Shown: positions 16,481-24,253, counted from the first letter of the stretch. The stretch: DNA of 26,539 nucleotides from CAZNYN01 sp964577295 (GCA_964577295.1 CAZNYN010000025.1:1-26539), one strand, 5' to 3'. Made by a program: numbers and translations. Notes: generated by a model not told the origin, from the sequence alone.

Positions 16481-16506
16481 AAACGGTATAATCAAATTAT
16501 CCGTTT
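16481..16506. promoter_or_regulatory. Palindrome, candidate activator-binding (enhancer) site
   Basis: AAACGG-T-ATAAT (16481-16492) is the inverted repeat of ATTATCCGTTT (16496-16506), with one unpaired T and a three-base centre. It lies about 90-115 bases upstream of the predicted sigma-54 start, a normal enhancer distance. It could alternatively be a weak terminator for rpoN, since TTTT follows on the leftward strand. Confidence 0.45.
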
Positions 16507-16528
16507 AACGGCATTGCAAAAATTGAAC

Positions 16529-16559
16529 TGTGCGTTTTTTGATGTGCGCTATTCGCACA
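16529..16559. promoter_or_regulatory. Repeated TGTGCG half-sites, candidate enhancer
   Basis: TGTGCG occurs at 16529-16534 and 16543-16548 and faces CGCACA at 16554-16559, giving a perfect 6-bp inverted repeat with a five-base centre plus an extra half-site. It is about 137-167 bases upstream of the sigma-54 start. No T-run follows the hairpin on the leftward strand, so it does not look like a terminator. Confidence 0.5.
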
Positions 16560-16574
16560 ATTGCTAAAAAATTC

Positions 16575-17816
16575 TCAAACTTTTTTTGAATCTCGCTTTA
16601 TATTCATATTCTTCCTATGATAAGCGATAGTTCTTCTGGGTACAGAGAGGCGTTCGGATATCTCCCTGTCTTTTAGACCGCATTTACACATTTCCGAAAT
16701 CAGCATCTTAAGCTCCGAAACACTGAGCGAACTCTCTGCCGTCAAACCACGGCAAAAGAGGGATGAAAAAGGCCTTACCGATCCGTCAACTAAAATCCAC
16801 GTATTCTTAACAGTGCGAAAGACAGTCGAAGTCGACAGATTAACGGCGGAAGCGGCCTCTTTGTATGTGAAGGGAGACGGAACCGCCCGCCTCCCGGTAA
16901 GGTACGACTGTTGGGCATGAGCGGCAGCCATTGCTATGCGCACTACGGTTCTGTACCTCATGCCGAGGCGTGTTATGACTGTCCTTGTCCTTATCCATGA
17001 GGGTGCAATCCAGTCGGATGCGAGAATTTGAGAGGCAGACAAAGGCATCTCCTCTATATCGCTCACAATCCGCGGCAGATTATCCGAGATAACTCTGACC
17101 TTCACGCCGTCATCGGAAGAAATAAATTCAATTTCCGGAAATACAGGTTCAGTCATCATAAAATTTTTCCCGGGTGACGGGTCAAGAGACCTAAGCAAAG
17201 AGAGGGCTTTTTTGAGCCTTTCCGTACTCCACCCCTTTTCCGTTCGAAATTCATCAGTCCTACCCGCAAGCAGAAAATCCCTTCCCTCCGTCAAAAGAGC
17301 CTCAGCGTCACAGTAATCCGCGGAAGATCTCCTAAGCTGTATAAGAAGCGACTCTGTAAGATCGGAAGCAAAAAGTCCCGCTGGTTCGATATAATATTTA
17401 AGCTCATTCAAAAAAGAGGTAAAAATATCGAAAGGCACGGCACAAAGTTTTGCCGCTTCTTCCGAGCTCGTGTTCATATACCCATCCGAGCCTATCAGAG
17501 ATATCCAAAAAGAGGCATCCGCACTCTTCCTGACAGAATCATATCCGGGACACGTGACAATCTGAGGTGTTAAGGCATCTTCTACAGACGGAAGAGCGGG
17601 AATATTCTCATAAGACGGAGAATCGATATCGCTGTCGTACAGAAAATGCTTCGGCGGCGCAAATGAAAAAAAAGTATTCTCCCCGAGCATCCTTTCGCAT
17701 TCGGCGCTCAGCTCGGAAAGAGGAGTAAAGAGCAAATTCTGCCCGTAGAGAATTTTCGGAGAGAGGCGGAGCGAAGCCTTAAGCTTTTGTTCTAGATTAA
17801 GCTCAATCGAGGCCAT
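16575..17816 (-). CDS. rpoN: RNA polymerase sigma-54 factor, short divergent form
   Basis: Sigma-54 directs RNA polymerase to -24/-12 promoters and needs an ATP-driven activator to open DNA. At 413 aa it is shorter than E. coli RpoN (477). Region I (about 1-48) is recognisable but has very few of the glutamines typical of it. The core-binding part keeps EPAGLFASDLTESLLIQL (144-161) and LRSLDPSPGKNF (208-219); the DNA-binding part keeps the helix-turn-helix near 315-340 (EAASAVNLSTSTVFRTV) and the RpoN box as PRRTIAYHRK (393-402). ATG 17816 overlaps the end of the activator gene by 14 bases, so the two are coupled. Finding rpoN in one operon with its own activator, kinase and a transporter suggests a dedicated or strongly co-regulated sigma factor. 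Whether a second rpoN exists in the genome cannot be seen here. Confidence 0.9.
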   Translation of the reverse strand: MASIELNLEQKLKASLRLSPKILYGQNLLFTPLSELSAECERMLGENTFFSFAPPKHFLYDSDIDSPSYENIPALPSVEDALTPQIVTCPGYDSVRKSADASFWISLIGSDGYMNTSSEEAAKLCAVPFDIFTSFLNELKYYIEPAGLFASDLTESLLIQLRRSSADYCDAEALLTEGRDFLLAGRTDEFRTEKGWSTERLKKALSLLRSLDPSPGKNFMMTEPVFPEIEFISSDDGVKVRVISDNLPRIVSDIEEMPLSASQILASDWIAPSWIRTRTVITRLGMRYRTVVRIAMAAAHAQQSYLTGRRAVPSPFTYKEAASAVNLSTSTVFRTVKNTWILVDGSVRPFSSLFCRGLTAESSLSVSELKMLISEMCKCGLKDREISERLSVPRRTIAYHRKNMNIKRDSKKV

Positions 17817-19164
17817 GGCGCTGCATCCTGCGCAGCAGGGAGAATCGCGATATCCCCAGCTCCGCGGCCGCCTGTGTCCTGTTTCCGCCGCACCTCTGAA
17901 GCGCCGCCGCTATAAAATCCTTCTCCGTCTTGTCCATTGCGCTCTCAAGAGACTCGCTGCCTGCGGACAGATTCATATTCTGCTCACTGTACATCTGGGG
18001 TATTTTAATATCCAAAAACTCATAGGGAAGATCCGCCAGCCTAATAGTGTGGTCGGATGAATCCTTTAAAATCATAATACGTTCTATGATATTACGCAGC
18101 TCTCTGACATTTCCCGACCACGGATGAGCCAAAAAGACCTCCTTCACATCATCGGTAAGTCCCTCCACACACTTCCCCATCCTCTTTGAAAATTCCGCAA
18201 GGAAGAGAGACGCAAGCTCAAGCACATCTCTGCCCCTCTCTCTCAAGGGAGGAAGCTTTATCGGTATCACAGATATCCTGAAATAGAGATCCTTCCTGAA
18301 AGTCCCGTCACTGACCTTCTTCTCCAAGTCCAAAGACGTGGCGCAAATGAGCTTAATGCTCACCTTCTTTTCCTTTGTACTGCCCAAGGGGCGGAAGTTG
18401 CGCTGATCCAGAAAGCGCAGCAGCTTGCTCTGCAGAGCCAAGGGCATATCTCCTATCTCATCGAGAAAGAGAGTTCCCTTGTCCGCTATCTCGATAAGCC
18501 CCTGCTTATCTGTGGCAGCTCCCGTATAAGCTCCCTTTGCGTAACCGAAAAGCTCCGCTTCCAGAAGAGATTCCGGTATAGCGGAACAGTTTATCGCTAC
18601 AAAATCACCGCCGCAGTTGGACGAATAGTGCAGCATCCGCGCCGCAACCTCTTTTCCAGTCCCGCTCTCGCCCGACAGAAGCACCGTAATCTCCTGGTGC
18701 GGAGCAACCTTTATAATACTGTCGCGCACCTTCTCCATTGCCGGAGAAGAACCGTAGAGGCTGGCAGGCTCGCCCGACAAAAGACGCTCAGCCTGATTCT
18801 GAAAACGTATAGACTCAAGAGCTCTCTGCACCATATTTTTCGCGGCATCCAAGGGAAAAGGCTTATCCAGATAATTATAAGCACCCTCCTGTATAGCTTT
18901 GACAACAAGCCCCGAATCCCCAAACGCTGTCATCATAATGACACGGCAACGCGGAGCCTGCTTTAATATCACAGGCAGCATATCCAGCCCGTTTCCGTCA
19001 GGCAGACATTGATCCAAAAATATAAGAGTAGGAATCTCGTTTGCAAGAAGCTTCTGAAGCTCCGCAAGATTCAGCGCTGTTCTTGTCTCGAACCCCTGCT
19101 TTTCAAAAGCCTTCTTTAAGCCGTTAGCCAAATTAATCTCGTCATCGACAATCCAAATGCTCAA
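17803..19164 (-). CDS. NtrC-type sigma-54-dependent response regulator
   Basis: Two-component response regulator and AAA+ enhancer-binding protein, 453 aa. Receiver domain 1-120 with acidic pair Asp7-Asp8, phospho-acceptor Asp51, Thr79 and Lys101. Central AAA+ domain about 137-365: Walker A GESGTGKE (165-172), the sigma-54 contact loop GAYTGA (211-216; Tyr in place of the common Phe), Walker B LFLDEIGD (232-239) and arginine-finger region near 290-310. C-terminal Fis-type helix-turn-helix (about 410-453, GGNRTQAAAELGISR at 426-440). Its ATG overlaps the kinase stop by four bases, and its end overlaps rpoN by 14. The palindromes at 16481-16559 upstream of the sigma-54 promoter are candidate binding sites. 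All catalytic residues are intact, so it should be active. Confidence 0.94.
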   Translation of the reverse strand: MSIWIVDDEINLANGLKKAFEKQGFETRTALNLAELQKLLANEIPTLIFLDQCLPDGNGLDMLPVILKQAPRCRVIMMTAFGDSGLVVKAIQEGAYNYLDKPFPLDAAKNMVQRALESIRFQNQAERLLSGEPASLYGSSPAMEKVRDSIIKVAPHQEITVLLSGESGTGKEVAARMLHYSSNCGGDFVAINCSAIPESLLEAELFGYAKGAYTGAATDKQGLIEIADKGTLFLDEIGDMPLALQSKLLRFLDQRNFRPLGSTKEKKVSIKLICATSLDLEKKVSDGTFRKDLYFRISVIPIKLPPLRERGRDVLELASLFLAEFSKRMGKCVEGLTDDVKEVFLAHPWSGNVRELRNIIERIMILKDSSDHTIRLADLPYEFLDIKIPQMYSEQNMNLSAGSESLESAMDKTEKDFIAAALQRCGGNRTQAAAELGISRFSLLRRMQRHGLD

Positions 19165-20498
19165 ACAGATCTCTTCCCTTCGGTCAAAGCCATATCAAGA
19201 GGCAAAAAAATCTTAAAAGTAGTGCCTGCAGGAGAACTTTCCATTGAAAAATCCGCACCGTGCCCCTCTATAATTCTCTGAACAATACTGAGTCCAAGCC
19301 CCGTTCCGTCCTTTCTAGTGGTAAAGAAAGGGTCAAATATCCTGTGCTGTATATTCTCCGGTATTCCGTTTCCGTTATCCTTTACTATAATAACACCCTT
19401 TTGCGCAGTGCCGTCATCTTTGCCCGTGCGTCCGACAGAGATAACAAGCGTCCTGCGCCCCTCTTTTCCCGACGAGGCCATAGCCTGAATAGCATTAAGA
19501 GCCAGATTCATCACAACCTGACGCACCATCTCGCCGTCTGCCGTAACATAGACTCCGCTCTCGGACTCTGTTGTCACAAGGTCTATGGAAAATTTATCGC
19601 TCTGTGGACGGAACATCGCATTTGCCCAAACCAAAAGTTCCGAAAGAGAGACAGCCTCCTTCATAGGCTCTCTCGGGCGCACAAAAGACAAAAGCTGAGT
19701 GACAATGCCGTTAAGCCTGTCCAGTTCACTGCCCAGAACATTTATATACTCTGCGGCATCGGCCAAAGACTCCACTCTCTCGGCCTGAGAGGAAGCATCG
19801 GCAATACTTCCCATCTCCGAACGGAGCAAATCTGTCTGTATTCTCATACTTGCAAGCGGATTTCTTATCTCATGCGACAGCCCCGAAAGCATCTCCCCGA
19901 GAGCCGCAAGCCTGTCCATACGGCTTAACTGCCTCTGAACATCCTTCCACTTCTCAAGCTCGGAAGCCATATAGTTAAAACTGTCCGTAAGCTCTCTGAA
20001 CTCATAAGGGGCAAGGGCGTTATGAGTAATCACAACGTGAGAGCCCTTTGCTATCTCCTTACAGCCCCACGCCAATCTCCGAAGAGGCCTTGTCAGAATA
20101 TACGATAGAAAGACAGCCAGTTCGACAGCCACAAGAAGCCCCAGCATACCTACAAGAAGCATAAAACGCTCCTCTTCGACAAGATACATAATAATATCCT
20201 TGCGGCTTACTTTGTATGTATACATATTATTTGCAGTGCTGATTGTAAGATCCGCTCTCTCGCCCTCTTCCGTTTTTCTCCAAAACATTCCGAGTTCGCT
20301 TATGATAGAACTTTCGCCGGTAAAAACACGCTTATTCTCGACCGAATACTTAACCTGAGCACCATGCCCCTCGACAAAATTTTTCTTCGAGACATAGCTC
20401 TGATGAAGCCTGGCCCCTATAGTCAGAGAGACCATAGAGAGAGCCAAAGCCATAAATATCCACTTCATAAGGCTTTCAAGGCTGCACTTTTTAAGCAT
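19161..20498 (-). CDS. Membrane sensor histidine kinase
   Basis: Partner kinase for the adjacent activator, 445 aa. Helix 1 spans about 12-28 and helix 2 about 112-135, leaving an external sensor segment of about 80 residues (30-110); a HAMP linker follows (about 136-185), then the HisKA domain with His209 in SHEIRNP (208-214) and the ATP-binding domain with N box NLALNAIQAM (331-340), G1 DNGNGIP (374-380), F box FDPFFTT (388-394) and G2 GTGLGLS (398-404). No PAS domain is evident. It starts two bases after the symporter gene ends and overlaps the regulator by four, so symporter, kinase and regulator are translated together; this suggests the symporter takes part in sensing, as in the fused transporter-kinase CbrA (inference). 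Ligand unknown, 5-oxoproline or a related amino acid being the best guess. Confidence 0.93.
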   Translation of the reverse strand: MLKKCSLESLMKWIFMALALSMVSLTIGARLHQSYVSKKNFVEGHGAQVKYSVENKRVFTGESSIISELGMFWRKTEEGERADLTISTANNMYTYKVSRKDIIMYLVEEERFMLLVGMLGLLVAVELAVFLSYILTRPLRRLAWGCKEIAKGSHVVITHNALAPYEFRELTDSFNYMASELEKWKDVQRQLSRMDRLAALGEMLSGLSHEIRNPLASMRIQTDLLRSEMGSIADASSQAERVESLADAAEYINVLGSELDRLNGIVTQLLSFVRPREPMKEAVSLSELLVWANAMFRPQSDKFSIDLVTTESESGVYVTADGEMVRQVVMNLALNAIQAMASSGKEGRRTLVISVGRTGKDDGTAQKGVIIVKDNGNGIPENIQHRIFDPFFTTRKDGTGLGLSIVQRIIEGHGADFSMESSPAGTTFKIFLPLDMALTEGKRSV

Positions 20499-20500
20499 CT

Positions 20501-21937
20501 CTACTTGTTCTCCTTATTATAAAGATAGTAAGTATCACTTTCCGCGTTAAAAAAGTTATGGAATTTAAATATAACAGCCTCGGCTATAAGCACGACAAGC
20601 ATAGAATACTCAGGGCTTATGCCTACTATAAAGACAAACATAAACTGCAATGATATAGCCACTGTGAGAACATAGAAAAGCATGCTCTTAACAATCCACT
20701 TGGGAACAAAGAGGGGAAAGAAAAAACATATAGCCACAAGAGTCCAGCTAATCCTGCCGAGCAGCAGATATCCGGGCAGTTTTGCATGAGAGAGAAAGAG
20801 AGCCGCAGACGCAATGGCTGTGATTGCCACTCTGTTCATAAATAAAAACCTGTCCTCCTCCATCGGAGTGCCTGCCTTGCTCTTTCCGCTTCCGAGCGGG
20901 AAAAAGTCATAACAGAGGGATGAGGCGGCAAGCAGGAGCTGAGAGTTCGCAGTGCTTACAGCAGCCGCTATTACTCCCACAAGAAGAGCGGCTCCCGCGA
21001 AATTTGGAAGAAACTGCCCTAATTTCGCAAAAGCCAAAGTTTCCTCAAAATTGCCTATAGCTACATAGTTTGTTCGGCATACAAGAATAAAAAGAGTAGC
21101 ACAGGCGTATATCCATCCTATTATGACAGGTGAGACGGAAAGCATTCCGTATGCGTCCTTCTTTGTACGGCAGGCTATAATTCTTACTGCATACTGCGGG
21201 TTGCCGGCGACGCCGAATCCCCAGGCAAGCATCATAGCAAAAAGAGAAAAAGCCTCGGCATAAGAGACGGGATATCCGCCGCCGCTGCCGTCATCCGTAA
21301 ACAGAACTTCCTTTACATAACCGAAATCCGAACCCGACGGCAGAATACAGTAGGCAGCTATAGTCACACCGAAAATTATAAAAGCCAAATTCAAAACATC
21401 GCTTCGAACAACGGAGGGATAACCTCCGAACGTCGTATATAGAACAAAAAGATAGACAAGCGACGTGGCGGCAAAACCGGGAGTGATTTCCAGCATATAG
21501 GAGACAATTACACCAAAGGCTCTGAATTGAATTACAAGATAGAGCGTGTACAAAAAAATCATAGTGAGAGCGACAAGCTTTCTCACCCTTGCGTCTCCGT
21601 AAGTCTTTTCGAGCCATTCGGGAAGAGAGAGAACCCTCCTGACCCTGAGCCTCTTTACAATAAAGGGAAAAAACAACAGCCCTATAAGCCATCCGTTCAC
21701 GGAGGCGAAAAAAGCCACATACCCGTCTCTGTAAAGCCACATACCATATCCGACCAGGGAGAGAGGGCTCATCCAAGTAGCGCAGAAAGTCGAAACAGAA
21801 GGAATAAGCCCCGCCTTTCTCCTTCCCACATAGAAAGAAGAGCGAGTCTCCTTCCATGTAAAAGACTGTCCCGTCATCAAAATTATGGAAATAGTATAAG
21901 CTCCGAAAGCCGCAAGATAATAAATAAGAGGTGACAT
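20501..21937 (-). CDS. Sodium:solute symporter family protein (SSS/SLC5)
   Basis: Inner-membrane transporter of the SSS family with about 13 hydrophobic helices, 478 aa from ATG 21937. The Na+ site motif STANSQLL (328-335) with Ser328-Thr329 is intact, and GGYPSVVRSDVLN (171-183) and GFGVAGNPQYAVR (240-252) correspond to conserved SSS segments, so it should still transport. ATG 21937 overlaps the stop of the 36-codon ORF as TGATG and lies nine bases after GGGGG; ATG 21943 is in frame but too near the ribosome site. It is followed two bases later by the histidine kinase. Either it imports the compound sensed by the kinase or it acts as a transport-coupled sensor. Substrate is not readable from sequence. 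Confidence 0.9.
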   Translation of the reverse strand: MSPLIYYLAAFGAYTISIILMTGQSFTWKETRSSFYVGRRKAGLIPSVSTFCATWMSPLSLVGYGMWLYRDGYVAFFASVNGWLIGLLFFPFIVKRLRVRRVLSLPEWLEKTYGDARVRKLVALTMIFLYTLYLVIQFRAFGVIVSYMLEITPGFAATSLVYLFVLYTTFGGYPSVVRSDVLNLAFIIFGVTIAAYCILPSGSDFGYVKEVLFTDDGSGGGYPVSYAEAFSLFAMMLAWGFGVAGNPQYAVRIIACRTKKDAYGMLSVSPVIIGWIYACATLFILVCRTNYVAIGNFEETLAFAKLGQFLPNFAGAALLVGVIAAAVSTANSQLLLAASSLCYDFFPLGSGKSKAGTPMEEDRFLFMNRVAITAIASAALFLSHAKLPGYLLLGRISWTLVAICFFFPLFVPKWIVKSMLFYVLTVAISLQFMFVFIVGISPEYSMLVVLIAEAVIFKFHNFFNAESDTYYLYNKENK

Positions 21938-22047
21938 CAGCATCTGCCCCCGCGCTTAGGCTTACGTTTTGAGACAAAAAGAGTTATGATAGAGGGAGCG
22001 ATGAGAAGAAACAAAAAAATAAGCCAGCAAAAAATAATCATATACAT
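21937..22047 (-). CDS. 36-aa single-helix membrane protein, possible symporter accessory subunit
   Basis: Short ORF starting at ATG 22047, with GGTGG about eight bases upstream. It encodes a strongly hydrophobic stretch (residues 1-25, MYMIIFCWLIFLFLLIAPSI and on) followed by a basic tail (KRKPKRGG). The stop TGA at 21939-21937 overlaps the symporter start as TGATG, so it should be translationally coupled to it. Several SSS transporters have a tiny membrane partner encoded just upstream, and this fits by position and shape, though I recognise no specific family. It is probably the first gene of the kinase/sigma-54 operon. No strong promoter is visible upstream, only a TAGAAT at about 22069-22074 on the minus strand. 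Confidence 0.6.
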   Translation of the reverse strand: MYMIIFCWLIFLFLLIAPSIITLFVSKRKPKRGGRC

Positions 22048-22073
22048 AGGAATTCCACCGTCCGAATTATTCT

Positions 22074-22090
22074 ATGGCACGCAAGCAGCA
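22074..22090 (+). promoter_or_regulatory. Candidate sigma-54 promoter for the 62-aa gene
   Basis: TGGCACG (22075-22081) is a perfect -24 element, and GC at 22088-22089 is exactly 10 bases after the GG. The -12 element reads CAGCA rather than TTGCA. The predicted start near 22101 gives a 40-base leader carrying GGAGGT. Confidence 0.45.
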
Positions 22091-22141
22091 GATGTAGTAA
22101 CATATACACAATGACTTTTACCGGACCCGGAGGTTACAGAC

Positions 22142-22330
22142 ATGGCAAAGCAGCAGCCCGAAGGCGTTTACCTTTACATAGATGACAGCGGAGCACGGTT
22201 CATCACCGTTGTCGATTCTTTTGGAGAAGCCAACATGATACCGTGGAAACAGCCGGGAGAGACCGACAACATTGTGGAGAAAAGCTGGAACCTTCAAGGC
22301 CAGTTTATAAAACTCTCCATAACAAATTAA
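22142..22330 (+). CDS. Small protein of unknown function (62 aa)
   Basis: ATG 22142 is preceded by CGGAGGT with seven bases of spacing, which supports a real gene. The product is 62 aa, soluble-looking, with no signal peptide, membrane helix, cysteine or recognisable motif; it ends in a short hydrophobic strand (QFIKLSITN). I do not recognise it. It is divergent from the symporter/kinase operon across a 94-base gap and has a sigma-54-like promoter, so it may be a target of the neighbouring sigma-54 and activator. It converges on pgi with a 28-base gap that holds no clear terminator. Confidence 0.65.
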   Translation: MAKQQPEGVYLYIDDSGARFITVVDSFGEANMIPWKQPGETDNIVEKSWNLQGQFIKLSITN

Positions 22331-22358
22331 CCGTGCCCGAAAAGTGCCTCACCCTTAT

Positions 22359-23708
22359 TTAAATCAATTCCGTGCAGCTCTCTATTTTAGAGAACCACTC
22401 TCTTGCTTCGTCCGCATCTTTTTCATAGCCATCTCTGCCCATAAGACCGTAAGTATACTTTTTGCCCTGCTCTACTCCGGGCTGGTCAAAGGGATTAATG
22501 CCCATAATGCGCCCCGTCATTGCCGTAACATACTCATAAAAGAATATCAGCGCGCCCATAGTTCTTGCGTCTATACGCTCTATCTCCATCCAAGCGACAG
22601 GGTGCTCCGATTTTGCAAGAGCAGCGGCAGTGCTCATTGCCTCCAAGCTCAGCATATTCCCTATCTCCGCTCCTCCCATATATGAGAGAGGCAGGAGAGA
22701 CGACTCATAGACATAGGGAACAGTCACGCACTCGCCGTGATCTCGGACATTAATAACAGTAAAAAACTTATCGTCCGGGCCGTCGGTATAAAGCTGCACC
22801 TGAGAGTGCTGGTCTATCGCTCCTACTGCTCTCACGGGTGTCGTGCCCTTGCCGTCCTTACCGAGACTCTCGCCCCAAAGCTGAGCGTACCACTCCGCAA
22901 AATAAGCCAGACGGCTGGAATAAGGCATAATAACAGACATAGAGCGCCCCTCTTTCCAATGGAAACATGAAAGCGCCGAGAGCATCCATGCGGGATTCTT
23001 CCAAATATCCTTCTTTGAAGAAATAAAAGACTTCATCTCCGAAGCTCCAGCCAACAAAGCATCAATATCTATGCCCAATGCATAAGCACCTGCAAGAGAA
23101 GCGGCGCTCAGCACGGAATACCGCCCCCCCACGGCAGGAGGCAAAGGCAGAGAGCGGCACGAGGAAGCCTTAGCAAAAGAGCGGAAAACCCCATTTTCGG
23201 GATCCGTTATCACCATAATATCGGAATCAGAACCGCCTCTTTCGATAATACGCTCGCGAAACCACAAAAACTGCGACATAGTCTCTGCCGTAGAGCCGGA
23301 CTTGCTCACTCCGATGAGAGCCACTCTGCCGCCCTTGACCTGATTCCATATTGCCGCCGTCTTTGAAGGGTCGGGGTTATCCGCGACAAAAAAACGCGGA
23401 GCCCGAGAAGGGTAAAAATCCAAAAGAGCCTGGTTCAGCATCTGAGTGCCCAAGGCAGAGCCGCCTATGCCGGCATGTACGATAAAATCATAGCCTTTAA
23501 GCCACTCACCGGCTTCTTTAATTTCGGAAGTATCAATAGAAGGAAGGTCAAGCCAGCCGTGCCCCGATGCCGTTACGGGAGTAAATATCATCCAATGAGC
23601 CGCACCCAGACATTTGCTCTGATACTGTCCCTCCAAATCACGAAGAGACTTCTGACCTCTGCACACAGCCGCACCGAAAGAAAACTTAACAGACAACCCG
23701 CCCATCAT
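22359..23708 (-). CDS. pgi: Glucose-6-phosphate isomerase
   Basis: Cytoplasmic aldose-ketose isomerase that interconverts glucose 6-phosphate and fructose 6-phosphate in glycolysis/gluconeogenesis. 449 aa, the shorter bacterial type. Substrate-binding and catalytic motifs are intact: HAGIGGSALG (78-87), SKSGSTAET (135-143), VGGRYSVLS (193-201), catalytic Glu280 in WGESLGK, His301 in DQHSQVQ and the lysine of EQGKK (413-417). GGAGG lies four bases before ATG 23708 and seven before ATG 23705; the second may be the true start. The glutaredoxin gene ends 34 bases upstream, so the two are probably cotranscribed. Housekeeping gene with no evident link to the catabolic modules. Confidence 0.95.
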   Translation of the reverse strand: MMGGLSVKFSFGAAVCRGQKSLRDLEGQYQSKCLGAAHWMIFTPVTASGHGWLDLPSIDTSEIKEAGEWLKGYDFIVHAGIGGSALGTQMLNQALLDFYPSRAPRFFVADNPDPSKTAAIWNQVKGGRVALIGVSKSGSTAETMSQFLWFRERIIERGGSDSDIMVITDPENGVFRSFAKASSCRSLPLPPAVGGRYSVLSAASLAGAYALGIDIDALLAGASEMKSFISSKKDIWKNPAWMLSALSCFHWKEGRSMSVIMPYSSRLAYFAEWYAQLWGESLGKDGKGTTPVRAVGAIDQHSQVQLYTDGPDDKFFTVINVRDHGECVTVPYVYESSLLPLSYMGGAEIGNMLSLEAMSTAAALAKSEHPVAWMEIERIDARTMGALIFFYEYVTAMTGRIMGINPFDQPGVEQGKKYTYGLMGRDGYEKDADEAREWFSKIESCTELI

Positions 23709-23742
23709 GACACCTCCGTATCTAAAAGATAAAGCCGTTACA

Positions 23743-23988
23743 TCACTCTATAATATTTGCTGCCTTCAGCGTTTCCGTTATCTTCTCCGGGTTAAACCCG
23801 ACAATAAAAGTCTCGCCTATCTGAACCACAGGAACACCCATCTGGCGTGTCTTTTTGACGACAAACATAGCCGCAGCCTTATCTCCGTTCAGATCCTTAA
23901 CTTCATAAGGGACATTTAGAGAAGTCAGAAAATCCTTTGCCTTTGTGCACCAAGGGCAGGATGTTGTTGAATACACTATAACCTCCAC
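23743..23988 (-). CDS. Glutaredoxin-like protein (CPWC)
   Basis: Small thiol-disulfide oxidoreductase of the glutaredoxin/NrdH-YruB group, 81 aa. The active site CPWC is at 11-14, the cis-proline loop MGVPVVQIG at 50-58 and the GFN turn at 64-66, as in NrdH-like glutaredoxins reduced by thioredoxin reductase. The start is GTG 23988: AAAGGAGTGA ends five bases before it, while the 20-codon in-frame extension to 24048 has no ribosome site and lacks homology. It lies upstream of pgi and divergent from nfnA. Role is general redox maintenance; a specific client protein cannot be named. Confidence 0.88.
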   Translation of the reverse strand: MEVIVYSTTSCPWCTKAKDFLTSLNVPYEVKDLNGDKAAAMFVVKKTRQMGVPVVQIGETFIVGFNPEKITETLKAANIIE

Positions 23989-24253
23989 AGAAATCACTCC
24001 TTTGAATTGAAAAAACAACAGAGGTACTCCCTCACATTTCAAAACCATTATACAGCCGCAAGCGAATTTTACCTATAACGATTCTATACTTTTTTGCTTC
24101 AGACCATTGTTTTACATTTGAATATATGGTTGATTGAACAAAAATCAGACATTAAGGTTGCAATAATCCGTGATATGCGATACATTAGTACAGTATGCTT
24201 GATTAATCAGAGAAGAGTGTTATAAGCATTTAGATTCTTAGAGGAGGTTCACC
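23989..24253. other. Divergent intergenic region between glutaredoxin and nfnA
   Basis: This 265-base A+T-rich gap holds no gene. It contains the nfnA promoter candidates, a TATAAT on the minus strand at 24047-24052 (weak -35) that may serve the glutaredoxin gene, and a perfect 10-bp palindrome TGATTAATCA at 24200-24209. Confidence 0.6.
24199..24226 (+). promoter_or_regulatory. Candidate promoter and overlapping palindrome for nfnAB
   Basis: TTGATT (24199-24204), 16-base spacer, TATAAG (24221-24226), about 28 bases before the nfnA ATG, which has GAGGAGGT. The palindrome TGATTAATCA (24200-24209) covers the -35 element and could be a repressor site. A second candidate, TTGCAA (24158) with TACATT (24181), has a 17-base spacer. 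Confidence 0.45.

Noticed and set aside
16487..16492. TATAAT on the plus strand between rpoN and the NRAMP-like gene
   Set aside because: No suitable -35 and no rightward gene downstream; it is part of the palindrome at 16481-16506.
21291..21977. 228-codon Cys/Arg-rich ORF overlapping the symporter in another frame
   Set aside because: Frame-shifted reading of the symporter gene, which has clear SSS motifs in its own frame.
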